Source: Stutzerimonas kirkiae
GTDB taxonomy: Bacteria; Pseudomonadota; Gammaproteobacteria; Pseudomonadales; Pseudomonadaceae
Length of the DNA: 53,124 nucleotides
Assembly: GCF_004327335.1 (NCBI RefSeq)
Contig: NZ_QJUO01000033.1
Span: 1-53,124, forward strand
Direction: 5' to 3'
Positions within the stretch are counted from its first letter, which is position 1; every line of letters starts with the position of its first letter. Shown here piece after piece: positions 1-8,828 of the stretch. The notes beneath the pieces are model-generated. The model saw nothing but the letters and a program-made list of their open reading frames with translations. It did no database searches and was not told the DNA's origin. The position numbers and the translations under genes are program-made.

Positions 1-99
1 CTGAAGGGCCGTCGAAGACTACGACGTTGATAGGCTGGGTGTGTAAGCGTTGTGAGGCGTTGAGCTAACCAGTACTAATTGCCCGTGAGGCTTGACCAT
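1..99 (+). rRNA. 23S ribosomal RNA, 3' end (partial)
   Basis: The first ~99 bases match the conserved 3' terminus of bacterial 23S rRNA, including the CCAGTACTAATT block and the closing GTGAGGCTTGACC. The gene begins before the window. The exact mature end is uncertain by a few bases because it pairs with the distant 5' end. It lies about 160 bases before a 5S gene in the usual 23S-5S order. Confidence 0.95.
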
Positions 100-258
100 A
101 TAACACCCAAACAATCTGCGAGGGCATAAGCCTGAGACAGAGGGTGTCGATGGAGAAGTCGACAAACCGAAAGTTTGCAAGAGCACTACGAAAGCCTTGA
201 AATAGACATCACATACCCAATTCGCTGCAGCGGCTCAACCCCGAGGCAGCAACCGAAT
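100..258 (+). other. 23S-5S internal transcribed spacer
   Basis: This transcribed spacer lies between 23S and 5S. I see no tRNA in it. It should be removed by RNase processing of the rRNA precursor. Confidence 0.8.
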
Positions 259-378
259 TGCTTGACGACCATAGAGCGTTGGAACCACCTGATCCCATCC
301 CGAACTCAGTAGTGAAACGACGCATCGCCGATGGTAGTGTGGAGTTTCTCCATGTGAGAGTAGGTCATCGTCAAGCTT
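259..378 (+). rRNA. rrf: 5S ribosomal RNA
   Basis: A complete 120-base 5S rRNA typical of Pseudomonas. The 5' TGCTTGACGA pairs with the 3' TCGTCAAGC to form helix I. The conserved internal stretches CCCGAACTCAG and CGCCGATGGTAGTGTGG are present. It is the last gene of the rRNA operon and is followed directly by a terminator. Confidence 0.97.
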
Positions 379-385
379 CTACACG

Positions 386-422
386 AACGCCCCGGTCCTT
401 ATGGATCGGGGCGTTCTTTTTT
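386..422 (+). terminator. Rho-independent terminator of the rRNA operon
   Basis: The stem AACGCCCC...GGGGCGTT continues with TCC/GGA around a TTAT loop and is followed by a run of T residues (417-422). It starts within ten bases of the 5S end. Confidence 0.9.
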
Positions 423-526
423 GGGCTATGGAAATGAATGGCAATTCGTAGCCAGTGCAGCTCCCTCTGCTGGCAAGAAATGCTCCAGGCTATGGAAATC
501 ACGGGATAGTCGGGGGACAGGCGAGT

Positions 527-865
527 TCATTTGGACAATTCGTCTGTCCGGGACGCAAGCTGAAAATCCCTGGGGTGAAGCCCCTTGATTTCATGGCTCC
601 ACCAGGTGACGGTTACCTGGCCCCATTCGAGCAGCAGGGCGGGGTGATGATTGGCCTTCTCGGCCATGCCGCCGACTGCGTTGACAAAGTTCAGCGCTTG
701 TTTGAAATCCTTGAAACCGTAGACTTTTTCCAACTGCTTGACGCCGTTTCGAACCCGGATATTCCAGTCGGGAATCTGCTCGAGCAGCGTTGTCAGTTCT
801 TCATCGCTCACTCTTGATTCTTCCGCGGCGGCGGCCTGGACTTGGGAGGGCTGTGCATCACTCAT
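527..865 (-). CDS. 4a-hydroxytetrahydrobiopterin (pterin carbinolamine) dehydratase family protein
   Basis: This 112-residue cytosolic enzyme belongs to the PCD/DCoH family, which dehydrates 4a-hydroxytetrahydrobiopterin so that the pterin cofactor of aromatic amino-acid hydroxylases can be recycled. The family motif is visible: E-x3-HHP (EKANHHP), then the WWSHE segment and a C-terminal HPRDF aspartate. The length is normal for the family. The ATG at 865 is preceded by a good GGAGG ribosome site. No phenylalanine hydroxylase gene (phhA) lies beside it, so I do not use the name phhB; in Pseudomonas such solitary paralogues exist. It is transcribed towards the rRNA terminator and divergently from the next gene. 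Confidence 0.88.
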   Translation of the reverse strand: MSDAQPSQVQAAAAEESRVSDEELTTLLEQIPDWNIRVRNGVKQLEKVYGFKDFKQALNFVNAVGGMAEKANHHPALLLEWGQVTVTWWSHEIKGLHPRDFQLASRTDELSK

Positions 866-1035
866 TTGTTTCCTCCATTTTTATCTTCGCCTGGGCTGTG
901 CTGGTTTGCATCGGCTCCTGGCGATAGTGGTCGTTCCTGGCGGTTATGCCCGGGCTTCTTGGCTAAGGCTGCGGTTGTCCACTCAAGTTCCGGCTGTTCT
1001 GCGCCGATATGGATGTCTGATCCCGGAGTTTTTCC

Positions 1036-1926
1036 ATGACACTGCCTATTTCGTCTTCGACCATTGTGATTCGCCCTGCAGCCCGATCCGGGACCGACGC
1101 GTCGGAGGTCACGGGTGGCACGGTGCAAAAAGGGAACGCCAGTACCTCTTCCTCGGCTGGTGAGTCGCTGTATCAGCGGCTGAGCGCTTTGCGCAAGGCT
1201 TCCCGTGACATGCTGAGCGCGACGAGTGCCAGCGAGTCGCGCAAGGCCGTTGCCAGGCAGCGTATCGAGCAGATGAAAGAGCGCATCAAGATGTTGAAGA
1301 TGCTGGTTGCCAGCGGACTGGCATCCAAGGGGATGCTGCGAGAGATACGCCAGTTGGCGCAGGAGCTCGGACAGGCGGCACAGATACTCAAGCAAGTCGG
1401 TTCTTCGAGTGGGGGAGCATCTCTGGCGGTGGATGATTCCCCGGCTGTGTCGGGGGAGGCCCTGGAGCCGGCCGCCTTGGTTTCTGAAGATGAGGCCGTC
1501 GCACCATACGTTTCCGATGGGATGCAGGCGATCGAGGCGGAATTGCGGGAGGCATCGGATGTGGATGCACTCGCTGAGGATGAGCTTACGGGGACTGAGG
1601 CTGAGGCTTCCCCGGACCAGGCTGAGACTCAAGCCCAGTCCGCACAGCAAGAAGCCAATTCTCTGGGAGCCTACCTGAGTAATCAGGACAATAGTGCCGC
1701 GCGCCAGCGTCGCGAGGATGCGGAGTTGATCAAGGATGTGCTGAATCGACTCAAGTCCTTGCTGGAGTTGCTGAAAAGCAGTGTGGACCTGAGCGATGCG
1801 GATTCGCGCAAGGAGCTGGAGAAGATCAACCGCCTGTTGAGCGATACCGAGGATATCGCGACCGGACTGGGCGGCGGCGTGCTTGGCGGGCTTTCTCTCG
1901 GGGGGACTATCTCCATCAGCGCCTGA
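1036..1926 (+). CDS. Hypothetical alanine/glutamate-rich helical protein
   Basis: I do not recognise this 296-residue protein. It has no signal peptide or membrane segment. Residues about 46-122 and 222-275 are strongly helical, with heptad-like leucines and many Arg/Lys/Glu, consistent with coiled coils. An acidic, low-complexity linker rich in Glu and Ala (about 122-215) separates them. The C-terminus is glycine-rich and ends in small and hydrophobic residues, the kind of tail seen on some type I secreted proteins, but I see no RTX repeats, so this is only a thought. The start follows a CGGAG ribosome site. Codon use and GC resemble the neighbours. It precedes amn on the same strand by 73 bases and may be co-transcribed. 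Confidence 0.75.
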   Translation: MTLPISSSTIVIRPAARSGTDASEVTGGTVQKGNASTSSSAGESLYQRLSALRKASRDMLSATSASESRKAVARQRIEQMKERIKMLKMLVASGLASKGMLREIRQLAQELGQAAQILKQVGSSSGGASLAVDDSPAVSGEALEPAALVSEDEAVAPYVSDGMQAIEAELREASDVDALAEDELTGTEAEASPDQAETQAQSAQQEANSLGAYLSNQDNSAARQRREDAELIKDVLNRLKSLLELLKSSVDLSDADSRKELEKINRLLSDTEDIATGLGGGVLGGLSLGGTISISA

Positions 1927-1999
1927 GGTTCGAACGACGCTACCCTTGTCATGCGTGAGCAGGCAAGATGGTGTGCATCGAACAGTCAGGAGCGATTCA

Positions 2000-3475
2000 A
2001 TGAGTTTTCAAGCGCGCGATGGATTTACCGTCGCCACCAGTGCCGAAGAGGCTGTCGACCTTCTCGGGCAATTGCACCAGCAGGCCACCCAGGCCTTGAG
2101 CCAGGCGCTCAAGCGTTATCTCAAGGAGCGGGTCGCTCCCGACGCGTCCCAACGGACCCTCTTCCGCTATCCCGAGTTGCGCCTGACCTACCAGTGCGCC
2201 GGCGAGATCCCGGTTTCCACCCGGGCCTATGCCAAAGTGCAGGTGCCGGGGGTCTATAGTGTCACCGTCACGCACCCCGCGGCTTTTCGCCGTTATCTTC
2301 TGGACCAGCTCACACCCTTGATGCATGACTTCAGCGTACGGGTCGAGGTGGGTGTCAGTGATCGCTTCATCCCCTATCCCTATGTCGTCGAGCAGGGGGA
2401 CGAACTGGCCGGCAGTGGGGTGACCGCCGCCGAACTGTCGCGGGTATTTCCCAGTACCGACCTGTCCGCCGCATGTGACGATGTTGCCGACGGCCTGCAT
2501 GACTGGGAGCACGCCGATCCGTTCCCGTTGGCGCTGTTCGACGCGGCGCGGGTGGATTTCTCCCTGCGCCGCCTGGTGCATTACACCGGCAGCGACTGGC
2601 GCCATGTGCAGCCATGGATCCTGCTGACCAACTACCACCGTTATGTCGACCAGTTCATCCGTCATGGCCTCGACCAGTTGCACGACGGCAGTCGTTTCGT
2701 GCGCATGGTGCTGCCCGGCAATATCGTCGTCGAGCGTGGTATGGAGGAGGGCGAGGCGCAGGCGATCATTGCCGGTGTCGTCTGGCATCGTTATCAAATG
2801 CCGGCCTACCACCTGATCGCCGAGGATGGCCATGGCATCACGCTGGTGAATATCGGTGTCGGCCCGTCCAATGCCAAGAACATCACCGACCACCTGGCCG
2901 TGTTGCGTCCGCACTGCTGGCTGATGATCGGCCACTGTGGCGGCCTGCGCCAGTCGCAGACCATCGGCGACTATGTGCTGGCCCATGCCTATATGCGGCG
3001 CGACGGTATTCTCGATCGCGTGCTGCCGCCGAATATCCCGCTGCCGGCCCTGGCCGAGGTACAACAGGCACTGCAAGAGGCCGCGGCACAGGTTACCGGC
3101 GAGAAGGGTGATGCCCTGAAGAAGCGCCTGCGCACCGGTACCGTGTTGACCTACGATGATCGTAACTGGGAGCTGCGCTGGGCCCAGGAGCGTCCATTGA
3201 TCAACCTGGCCAGGGCGGTGGCGGTGGATATGGAGAGCGGCACCATCGCCGCCCAGGGCTATCGCTTGCGGGTGCCCTACGGCACTTTGCTGTGTGTCTC
3301 GGACAAGCCACTGCACAGCGAGATCAAGTTGCCGGGTTCGGCCAATGCCTTTTACGAGCGTGCGGTCAGCCAGCATCTGAAGATCGGTATCAGTGCCCTG
3401 GACCTGCTGCGCAATCAGCTTGATTCGCTGCATTCGCGCAAGTTGCGCAGTTTCGATGAACCGCCTTTCCGCTAG
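2000..3475 (+). CDS. amn: AMP nucleosidase
   Basis: This enzyme hydrolyses AMP to adenine and ribose 5-phosphate, controlling adenylate levels. The 491-residue length fits Amn. The protein has the N-terminal Amn domain (about 1-160) followed by the nucleoside-phosphorylase-like catalytic domain. Visible landmarks are NIGVGPSNAKN, MIGHCGGLR and AVDMESGTIAAQGYR, the last carrying the conserved Met-Glu that contacts ribose in the PNP fold. I chose the ATG at 2000 because it has a CAGGAG ribosome site and the N-terminus MSFQARDGF fits. The reading frame stays open upstream to 1883, but that extension runs back into the previous gene's end. A REP-like hairpin follows the stop codon. Confidence 0.93.
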   Translation: MSFQARDGFTVATSAEEAVDLLGQLHQQATQALSQALKRYLKERVAPDASQRTLFRYPELRLTYQCAGEIPVSTRAYAKVQVPGVYSVTVTHPAAFRRYLLDQLTPLMHDFSVRVEVGVSDRFIPYPYVVEQGDELAGSGVTAAELSRVFPSTDLSAACDDVADGLHDWEHADPFPLALFDAARVDFSLRRLVHYTGSDWRHVQPWILLTNYHRYVDQFIRHGLDQLHDGSRFVRMVLPGNIVVERGMEEGEAQAIIAGVVWHRYQMPAYHLIAEDGHGITLVNIGVGPSNAKNITDHLAVLRPHCWLMIGHCGGLRQSQTIGDYVLAHAYMRRDGILDRVLPPNIPLPALAEVQQALQEAAAQVTGEKGDALKKRLRTGTVLTYDDRNWELRWAQERPLINLARAVAVDMESGTIAAQGYRLRVPYGTLLCVSDKPLHSEIKLPGSANAFYERAVSQHLKIGISALDLLRNQLDSLHSRKLRSFDEPPFR

Positions 3476-3544
3476 CTGCCGCAAAAATCCCATGGGCCAC
3501 AAGGCCGCTTCTTCGTCGCTGTGCCGGCGCGCAGCGAACAGGCC

Positions 3545-3603
3545 TCGTAGGAGCGGTCTTGCCCGCGAATGGAGCCGAAGGCTTCGCGGCCAGGATCGCT
3601 CCC
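3545..3603. repeat. REP-like inverted repeat
   Basis: GTAGGAGCGGTCTTGCCCGCGAA faces TTCGCGGCC...GATCGCTCC across a short loop. This GTAGGAGCGG...CGCGAA style is a common Pseudomonas intergenic palindrome. It sits between the convergent amn and hupE genes and could end both transcripts. I see no T-run. Confidence 0.65.
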
Positions 3604-3613
3604 TCGGGGGCTG

Positions 3614-4186
3614 CTAGGCGGCCAGCAACCAGGCGCCGGCGACTGCCGAGGCGGCGCCGAGGATACGCACCAGCGGTGCGGCGGCCTGTGGCAGGTAGCG
3701 CACCAGGGCGAAGCCGGCGGCATGCAGTGCGGCGGTGGCCATGACGAAGCCGGCGGCATAGCCCCATGGGCTGGACAGCGCAGGCAATTCCAGGCCGTGG
3801 GCGACGCCGTGGGCCACGGCGAACAGTGCGGTCAGGCCGGCGGCCAATGCCAGCGGCGGGCGCACCGCCAGGGCCACCAGCAGGCCGAACGCCAGCACCG
3901 AGGCGGCGATGCCGGTTTCCATCAGCGGCATCTGCAGGCCGGCGAAGCCAAGCAGGCCGCCGGCCAGCATGCTGCCGACGAAGGCCAATGGCAGCGCCCA
4001 GCGCGCCTTGCCCTGTTGCTGCGCGGCCCAGAGACCGACCGCGAGCATCGCCAGCAGGTGGTCGAGGCCGAGCAGCGGGTGGCTGATGCCCGAGAGCAGG
4101 CCGGCATGGTCGTGGCCGGGGTGAGCCATGGCCAGTGTGGGCGTGAGCAGCAGGGCCAGGGCGGCGCAGATTCTTTTCGGGTTCAT
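3614..4186 (-). CDS. hupE: HupE/UreJ family membrane protein (probable nickel permease)
   Basis: A 190-residue polytopic inner-membrane protein of the HupE/UreJ family, which supplies nickel to hydrogenase or urease. A signal-like N-terminus ending MAHPGHDH is followed by the family motif HPLLGLDHLLAM, whose His and Asp are the likely nickel ligands. A second histidine-bearing helix (AVAHGVAHG) and about six hydrophobic segments follow. I chose the ATG at 4186 for its AGGAGAAC ribosome site. The open frame extends upstream only inside ureG. It lies 17 bases after ureG and is the last gene of the ureEFG-hupE run, which supports nickel delivery to urease. Confidence 0.9.
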   Translation of the reverse strand: MNPKRICAALALLLTPTLAMAHPGHDHAGLLSGISHPLLGLDHLLAMLAVGLWAAQQQGKARWALPLAFVGSMLAGGLLGFAGLQMPLMETGIAASVLAFGLLVALAVRPPLALAAGLTALFAVAHGVAHGLELPALSSPWGYAAGFVMATAALHAAGFALVRYLPQAAAPLVRILGAASAVAGAWLLAA

Positions 4187-4203
4187 GATGTTCTCCTGAT
4201 GGG

Positions 4204-4818
4204 TCAGAGGGCACCGAGCATGCCGTGGCGTTCTATGAAGGCGATGATGCGGTCGAGACCTTCGCCGGTTTTCTGGTTGCTGAAGACGAAGGGTTTGTCG
4301 CCGCGCATCAGTTTCGAGTCGCGTTCCATGATCTCCAGCGAGGCGCCGACCATGGGCGCGAGGTCGATCTTGTTGATCACCAGCAAGTCGGATTTGCAGA
4401 TGCCGGGGCCGCCCTTGCGCGGCAGCTTGTCGCCAGCGGAGACATCGATCACGTAGATCGTCAGGTCGGACAGTTCCGGGCTGAAGGTGGCCGACAGATT
4501 GTCGCCGCCGGATTCGACGATGATCAGGTCGAGACCGGGGAAGCGCCGGTTGAGTTGTTCCACCGCCTCCAGGTTGATCGAGGCGTCTTCGCGGATCGCC
4601 GTGTGCGGGCAGCCACCGGTTTCCACGCCGATGATGCGTTCCGGGGCCAGTGCCTCGTTGCGCACCAGGAACTGGGCGTCTTCCTGTGTGTAGATGTCGT
4701 TGGTGACCACCGCCAGGTTGTAGCGCTCGCGCAGCGCCTGGCACAGTGCCAGGGTCAGGGCGGTCTTGCCGGAGCCGACCGGGCCGCCGATGCCGATGCG
4801 CAGGGGTTGGTTGTTCAT
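4204..4818 (-). CDS. ureG: Urease accessory GTPase UreG
   Basis: This SIMIBI-class GTPase couples GTP hydrolysis to nickel insertion into urease, acting with UreF, UreD and UreE. The P-loop GGPVGSGKT is at residues 11-19. The metal-binding Cys-Pro-His ([11 protein letters not shown]) lies near residue 70, the ESGGDNL switch region near 100, and the NKxD base motif as VINKIDLAP. The 204-residue length is standard. It follows ureF by 14 bases. Confidence 0.97.
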   Translation of the reverse strand: MNNQPLRIGIGGPVGSGKTALTLALCQALRERYNLAVVTNDIYTQEDAQFLVRNEALAPERIIGVETGGCPHTAIREDASINLEAVEQLNRRFPGLDLIIVESGGDNLSATFSPELSDLTIYVIDVSAGDKLPRKGGPGICKSDLLVINKIDLAPMVGASLEIMERDSKLMRGDKPFVFSNQKTGEGLDRIIAFIERHGMLGAL

Positions 4819-4832
4819 CTGTGGTTCTCCAG

Positions 4833-5513
4833 TCAGGATCGGAACAGGCGGCTGTATTGGCGTTCGTGCGCCATGCTCGCCAGGGCCAGGCCGAACGCGG
4901 CGCTGCCCCAGTTATCGGGATCTATGTCACTGGCGTGCTGCTGTGCCTGGCGCAGTACCGGCAACAGTTCGGAGGTCAGCCGCTGGGCGGCTTGCTGGCC
5001 GAGCGGCAGGGATTTCATCAGCACCGCCAACTGGTTTTCCAGCCAGCTCCACAGCCAGGCGGCCAGCGCTTCCTCCGCGTCGATCCGCCAGGCGCGGGCG
5101 GCCAGTGCCCAGCCCAGCGCCAAGCCGGGATCTTCGATGCGCTGGAACAGTGCGCGGGCCAGCTCGTCCAGTTCGGGCAGGCCGTCGAGCAATTGCCTGA
5201 GCGAATAGCCCATCTGCCGGCTTTCCAGGCGCAGTTCGCGGGTTTCGCGGCTGGCCTGGTGCTGTTCTGCGAGCCGTTCCAGGCGCACCCAGTCTTCGCT
5301 GGCCGCCGCCTGGCAATGGGCCAGCAACAGTGGCGCCTCGAAACGCGCCAGGTTCAGCAGCAATTGGTCGTGCAGCCAGCGCTGGGCGCTGTCGGCGTCG
5401 CTGACGCGAGCGCTTTCGATGGCCTGCTCCAGACCCTGGGAATAGCTATAGCCGCCGATGGGTAACTGCGGGCTGGCCAGGCGTAGCAAACCCCAGGTTC
5501 CATACGGGTTCAC
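4833..5513 (-). CDS. ureF: Urease accessory protein UreF
   Basis: UreF is the all-helical partner that recruits UreG to the UreD-apourease complex and gates nickel insertion. The N-terminal [21 protein letters not shown] is the diagnostic UreF motif (LxLxSPxLPxGxFxYSxGLE). I place the start at a GTG at 5513, giving 226 residues. It overlaps the ureE stop as GTGA, so the two are probably translationally coupled. The frame stays open further upstream only by running through ureE. Confidence 0.94.
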   Translation of the reverse strand: MNPYGTWGLLRLASPQLPIGGYSYSQGLEQAIESARVSDADSAQRWLHDQLLLNLARFEAPLLLAHCQAAASEDWVRLERLAEQHQASRETRELRLESRQMGYSLRQLLDGLPELDELARALFQRIEDPGLALGWALAARAWRIDAEEALAAWLWSWLENQLAVLMKSLPLGQQAAQRLTSELLPVLRQAQQHASDIDPDNWGSAAFGLALASMAHERQYSRLFRS

Positions 5514-6010
5514 GGGCGGCTGCCGAACTGGTGCAGCAGCGGTGCGTAGCTGAATTCGGCGTCGCCGGCATGCGAATGGTGATGGCCGCCGCCATAGGCG
5601 CCATGCTCGGGCTGGAAAGGCGCTTCGATGGCTTCGGTGCGAGCGCCGAGCTGGGTCAGCATGTCCTTGAGTACATAGTCGTCGAGCAGGCGCAGCCAGC
5701 CATCGCCAATCTGCAGGGCGACATGGCGGTTGCCCAGGTGGTAGGCGGCGCGCGTCAGTTCGAAGGCGCTGGTGCAGGTGACGTGCAGCAACTGCTCGGG
5801 GCGCGCCTTGACGCGTACGATGCGGCCATCCTCGGCCAGCAGGCATTCACCATCGCGCAGGGGGGGCTGGCCGCGCTCGAGGAACAGGCCGATATCCTCG
5901 CCTGCCGTGCTGAAACAGCGCAGGCGGCTCTTGCTACGGGCGTCGTAGTTCAGTTCCAGTTCGGCATCCCAGGTCGGGGGCGGTGTGGTGCGTTGGCGTA
6001 TGACCAGCAT
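5510..6010 (-). CDS. ureE: Urease accessory nickel metallochaperone UreE
   Basis: UreE binds nickel and passes it to UreG. The 166-residue protein has the N-terminal peptide-binding domain (MLVIRQRTT...), the metal-binding domain with HLGNRHVALQIGD, and a short histidine-rich tail GGGHHHSHAGD that binds further nickel. I prefer the ATG at 6010 because the protein starts MLVI as UreE proteins do; an upstream in-frame extension to 6097 has no family resemblance. It is the first gene of the ureEFG-hupE operon. Confidence 0.95.
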   Translation of the reverse strand: MLVIRQRTTPPPTWDAELELNYDARSKSRLRCFSTAGEDIGLFLERGQPPLRDGECLLAEDGRIVRVKARPEQLLHVTCTSAFELTRAAYHLGNRHVALQIGDGWLRLLDDYVLKDMLTQLGARTEAIEAPFQPEHGAYGGGHHHSHAGDAEFSYAPLLHQFGSRP

Positions 6011-6132
6011 GAAAGCGTTCCGAATCCAGTCGAGTAGGCAAGTCGAGCAAAGTGCTTGCCAACTCGATGCGCACTGCGCGTGTACCGATGCGTGCATGGA
6101 AATGAGGCGATCGCATGCTTCATGGTGGGGCT

Positions 6133-6660
6133 TTATTGATTGTCGTGCTCGTTATTGGTGCTCAATAGCTCGCGCACCATATAGATGGCGGGAATCCGAT
6201 AGCTGGCCAGGTTGTCGAGTTGCTGCGGCTCCAGCCGGTCATGCCGGGCATAGCCCTGGCGCGCCCAGAAGTCGTGGGATTGCTGTACCGAAACCAGCGC
6301 CGAATAGCGCAAGCGGAGCCTGCGGGCTTGCTCCAGCGCATGCCCGACCAGGGCCGGGCCGATGCGGCGGCCCGCCGCCCGGGGGTGCACGGCGAGGTCA
6401 TGCAGGTAGAGGCAGTCGGCCTGTACCTGCTGCTGGAACTCGCCATCCAGCGGCGTTACCTTGCCGACCCGCGAAGGATAGGCGAACAGGTAGGCACAGA
6501 CGCCCTGGCGGTCTTCGGCGACCCAGCCGAACCCGGGCTGGCTGGCGAGGCGCGCGCGTACGACGCTTTCCTCTTCGAGGACATCGACGGGATAGCACTC
6601 GGCCTGGATGGACATCACGTCGGGAATATCGCTTTCGCACATGGGCCGCAGATCGAACAT
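6133..6660 (-). CDS. GNAT-family N-acetyltransferase
   Basis: A 175-residue GNAT-fold protein. The N-terminal LRPMCESDIPDVMSIQ strand-helix, the LHDLAVHPRAAGRRIGPAL acetyl-CoA loop (Q/R-x-x-G-x-G/A variant) and the C-terminal FWARQGYARHD strand are typical. The acceptor cannot be told from sequence; GNATs modify small molecules, antibiotics or protein N-termini. It lies 122 bases upstream of ureE on the same strand, and similar genes are found there in other pseudomonads, but no role in urease maturation is known to me. Confidence 0.88.
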   Translation of the reverse strand: MFDLRPMCESDIPDVMSIQAECYPVDVLEEESVVRARLASQPGFGWVAEDRQGVCAYLFAYPSRVGKVTPLDGEFQQQVQADCLYLHDLAVHPRAAGRRIGPALVGHALEQARRLRLRYSALVSVQQSHDFWARQGYARHDRLEPQQLDNLASYRIPAIYMVRELLSTNNEHDNQ

Positions 6661-6765
6661 GGGGGGATCTCGCTGGAGTTCGGGTAGCCGATGATAAGCC
6701 AGGTTGGCGCGCTTATGGCATGTGCAGGGCGATCGCGCCCTGCCCGGGCAAGCCGCTTCGGTGAA

Positions 6766-6842
6766 GGCGCTGAAGGCTGGAAAGCTGGACGATAGACACC
6801 GGTTGCCATGCTCTTTCGTTCAGCCTCCAGCCTTGCAGCGCC
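6766..6842. repeat. Intergenic palindrome family, copy 1
   Basis: One of eight related imperfect palindromes in the window. The left arm (GGCGCTGAAGGCTGG...AGCTGGACGA) faces a right arm (TTTCGTTCAGCCTCCAGCC...GCAGCGCC). It lies between the divergent GNAT and transporter genes. The rest of this 300-base gap holds the promoter region of the transporter. Confidence 0.7.
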
Positions 6843-6925
6843 CGGCTCGGCCCTTTGCGGTGAACAGCGCGGGCACCCCGCTGGCATGCGGATGCTGCCT
6901 GACACTGGAAGCTTTTCGGCGCATA

Positions 6926-6939
6926 ATTAGCAAGCTAAT
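6926..6939. promoter_or_regulatory. SlyA/MarR-type operator upstream of the EamA transporter
   Basis: The perfect 14-base palindrome ATTAGCAAGCTAAT contains TTAGCAAGCTAA, which is the published SlyA consensus. It starts 35 bases before the transporter start in an AT-rich patch, so it should overlap the promoter. No SlyA/MarR gene is present in the window. Confidence 0.6.
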
Positions 6940-6960
6940 CATTCTGTCGCGGGTTGCGTT

Positions 6961-7836
6961 TTGAACCAAGACAACAAGCCTTTTTTCGGTATCCTGCTGA
7001 TCCTTGCCGCTGGCCTGCTGCTGGCGAGCCATGATGGCCTTTCCAAGTACCTGACCCAGTTCTACCCGGTGATCCTGGTGGTGTGGGTCCGCTATGTGTC
7101 GCAGACCGGGCTGATGCTGATGCTGTTCACACCGCGCATGGGCCGCAGAGTGTTCCAGACCGCACGGCCACTGTTGCAATTGTGCCGTGGCGCCAGCCTG
7201 GTGGGGGTGAGCCTGCTGTTCATCAGTGGCTTGAGTTATATTCCGCTGGCCGAGGCGACGGCTGTCATCTTCCTTACGCCCATGCTGGTTACCCTGGCCA
7301 GCGCCTGGCTCGGCGAGCGGATCGGCACCGGCCAGTGGGCGGCGGTGATCTGTGGCTTGCTGGGCGTACTGGCTATCGTGCGACCGGGGAGCGCCCTGTT
7401 CACGCCGGCGATACTGTTGCCGATAGGCGCAGCGCTGTGTTTTACCCTTTACCAGTTGCTCACGCGCCGCTTGAGTGGAACGGATCACCCGGTCACCAGC
7501 AACTTTCTTTCCAGCCTGGTCGGCAGTGTGGTGTTGAGCGTGCTGGTGCTTTTCAACTGGCGAGTGCCCTCCGTCGAGGATGCGCTGCTGATGGTTTCGC
7601 TGGGTGGCCTGGGGATGATCGCGCACCTGCTGCTGACCCATGCTTTTCGCTATGCCAGCGCGGCGACACTGGCCCCGTTCACCTACGGGCAGATCCTGTT
7701 CGCCGGGCTCATCGGTTACTTCGTCTACCGGCACACGCCGGACACCGGAGCGTTGCTGGGTTTTGCCGTGATCATCGGCAGCGGCCTGGGCATGGCCTAC
7801 CTACAACGCCGACAGCACAGGCTCGCTGTCGGCTAG
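6961..7836 (+). CDS. EamA/DMT-superfamily transporter
   Basis: A 291-residue inner-membrane protein of the drug/metabolite transporter superfamily, with ten hydrophobic segments arranged as two EamA repeats (about 8-140 and 150-285). Such proteins mostly export amino acids or other metabolites; the substrate is unknown. The start is a TTG at 6961 giving MNQDNKPFF; no clear ribosome site precedes it, so the start is less certain. A SlyA-like operator lies just upstream. The oxaloacetate decarboxylase gene follows by 37 bases, and co-transcription is likely. Confidence 0.88.
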   Translation: MNQDNKPFFGILLILAAGLLLASHDGLSKYLTQFYPVILVVWVRYVSQTGLMLMLFTPRMGRRVFQTARPLLQLCRGASLVGVSLLFISGLSYIPLAEATAVIFLTPMLVTLASAWLGERIGTGQWAAVICGLLGVLAIVRPGSALFTPAILLPIGAALCFTLYQLLTRRLSGTDHPVTSNFLSSLVGSVVLSVLVLFNWRVPSVEDALLMVSLGGLGMIAHLLLTHAFRYASAATLAPFTYGQILFAGLIGYFVYRHTPDTGALLGFAVIIGSGLGMAYLQRRQHRLAVG

Positions 7837-7873
7837 CGGATATCATTGAAGAATGCGTGCGAGAGAAAAATAA

Positions 7874-8737
7874 ATGCAAAGACTGTCCCATCACACCTTG
7901 AGAACCAATTTCCGTCAGTTGCTCGCGTCCGACAGCTGCTACCACACCGCCTCGGTGTTCGATCCGATGTCCGCGCGCATCGCCGCCGACCTTGGTTTCG
8001 AGGTCGGTATCCTCGGTGGCTCTGTGGCCTCCCTGCAGGTACTGGCCGCGCCGGACTTCGCGCTGATCACCCTGAGCGAGTTCGTCGAGCAGGCGGTGCG
8101 CATCGGGCGGGTCGCCCGCCTGCCGATCATCGCCGATGCCGATCACGGTTATGGCAACGCGCTCAACGTGATGCGCACCGTGGTCGAGCTGGAGCGCGCC
8201 GGCATCGCCGCGCTGACCATCGAGGATACCCTGCTGCCGGCCAAGTTCGGCCGCAAGTCCACCGACCTGATCGGCCAATTCGAGGCGGTCGGCAAGATCC
8301 GCGCGGCGCTGGAGGCGAGGGTCGACCCGGAGCTGTGCATCATCGCCCGCACCAATGCCAAGGTGATCGGCATAGAGGAAGTGATCGCCCGTGCCCAGGC
8401 CTACCAGACCGCTGGCGCCGATGGTATCTGCCTGGTCGGTATCGAGGATTTCGAACAGCTCGAACAGGTTGCGGAAAAGCTCAGCGTACCGCTGATGCTG
8501 GTGACCTACGGCAACCCGCGCCTGCGCGATAACGCCCGCCTGGCTGCGCTCGGCGTGCGTATCGTGGTCAATGGCCATGCCGCCTACTTCGCGGCGATCA
8601 AGGCCACCTACGACTGCCTGCGCGAGCAGCGCCAGATCGATGCCTGCGACCTGAATGCCTCGCAGCTCTCGGTGAAGTACTCCACCGCCGAGGAGTATCT
8701 GGAGTGGGCCGAGGAGTATATGCAGGTCAAGGAGTGA
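7874..8737 (+). CDS. Oxaloacetate decarboxylase (PEP mutase/isocitrate lyase superfamily, PA4872 type)
   Basis: A 287-residue TIM-barrel enzyme. It shares length and sequence character with P. aeruginosa PA4872, characterised as an oxaloacetate decarboxylase making pyruvate and CO2. Visible features are the [14 protein letters not shown] start, the metal-binding [13 protein letters not shown] segment, the [13 protein letters not shown] gating loop and IIARTNA. The ATG at 7874 is the only sensible start. The C-terminus ends EEYMQVKE. It lies in the same gene neighbourhood as in P. aeruginosa, near urease. Confidence 0.88.
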   Translation: MQRLSHHTLRTNFRQLLASDSCYHTASVFDPMSARIAADLGFEVGILGGSVASLQVLAAPDFALITLSEFVEQAVRIGRVARLPIIADADHGYGNALNVMRTVVELERAGIAALTIEDTLLPAKFGRKSTDLIGQFEAVGKIRAALEARVDPELCIIARTNAKVIGIEEVIARAQAYQTAGADGICLVGIEDFEQLEQVAEKLSVPLMLVTYGNPRLRDNARLAALGVRIVVNGHAAYFAAIKATYDCLREQRQIDACDLNASQLSVKYSTAEEYLEWAEEYMQVKE

Positions 8738-8828
8738 GCCGCGACGGCTGACCCGGCAGGGCGCTTGCAAAACGGTGCTTTGTCGTCCATATCTTCCGTC
8801 TGGGCCATTCATCACCGGGAGAACGCTC

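Noticed and set aside
455..817. 120-residue open frame opposite the pterin dehydratase gene
   Set aside because: It is the antisense shadow of a recognisable family protein.
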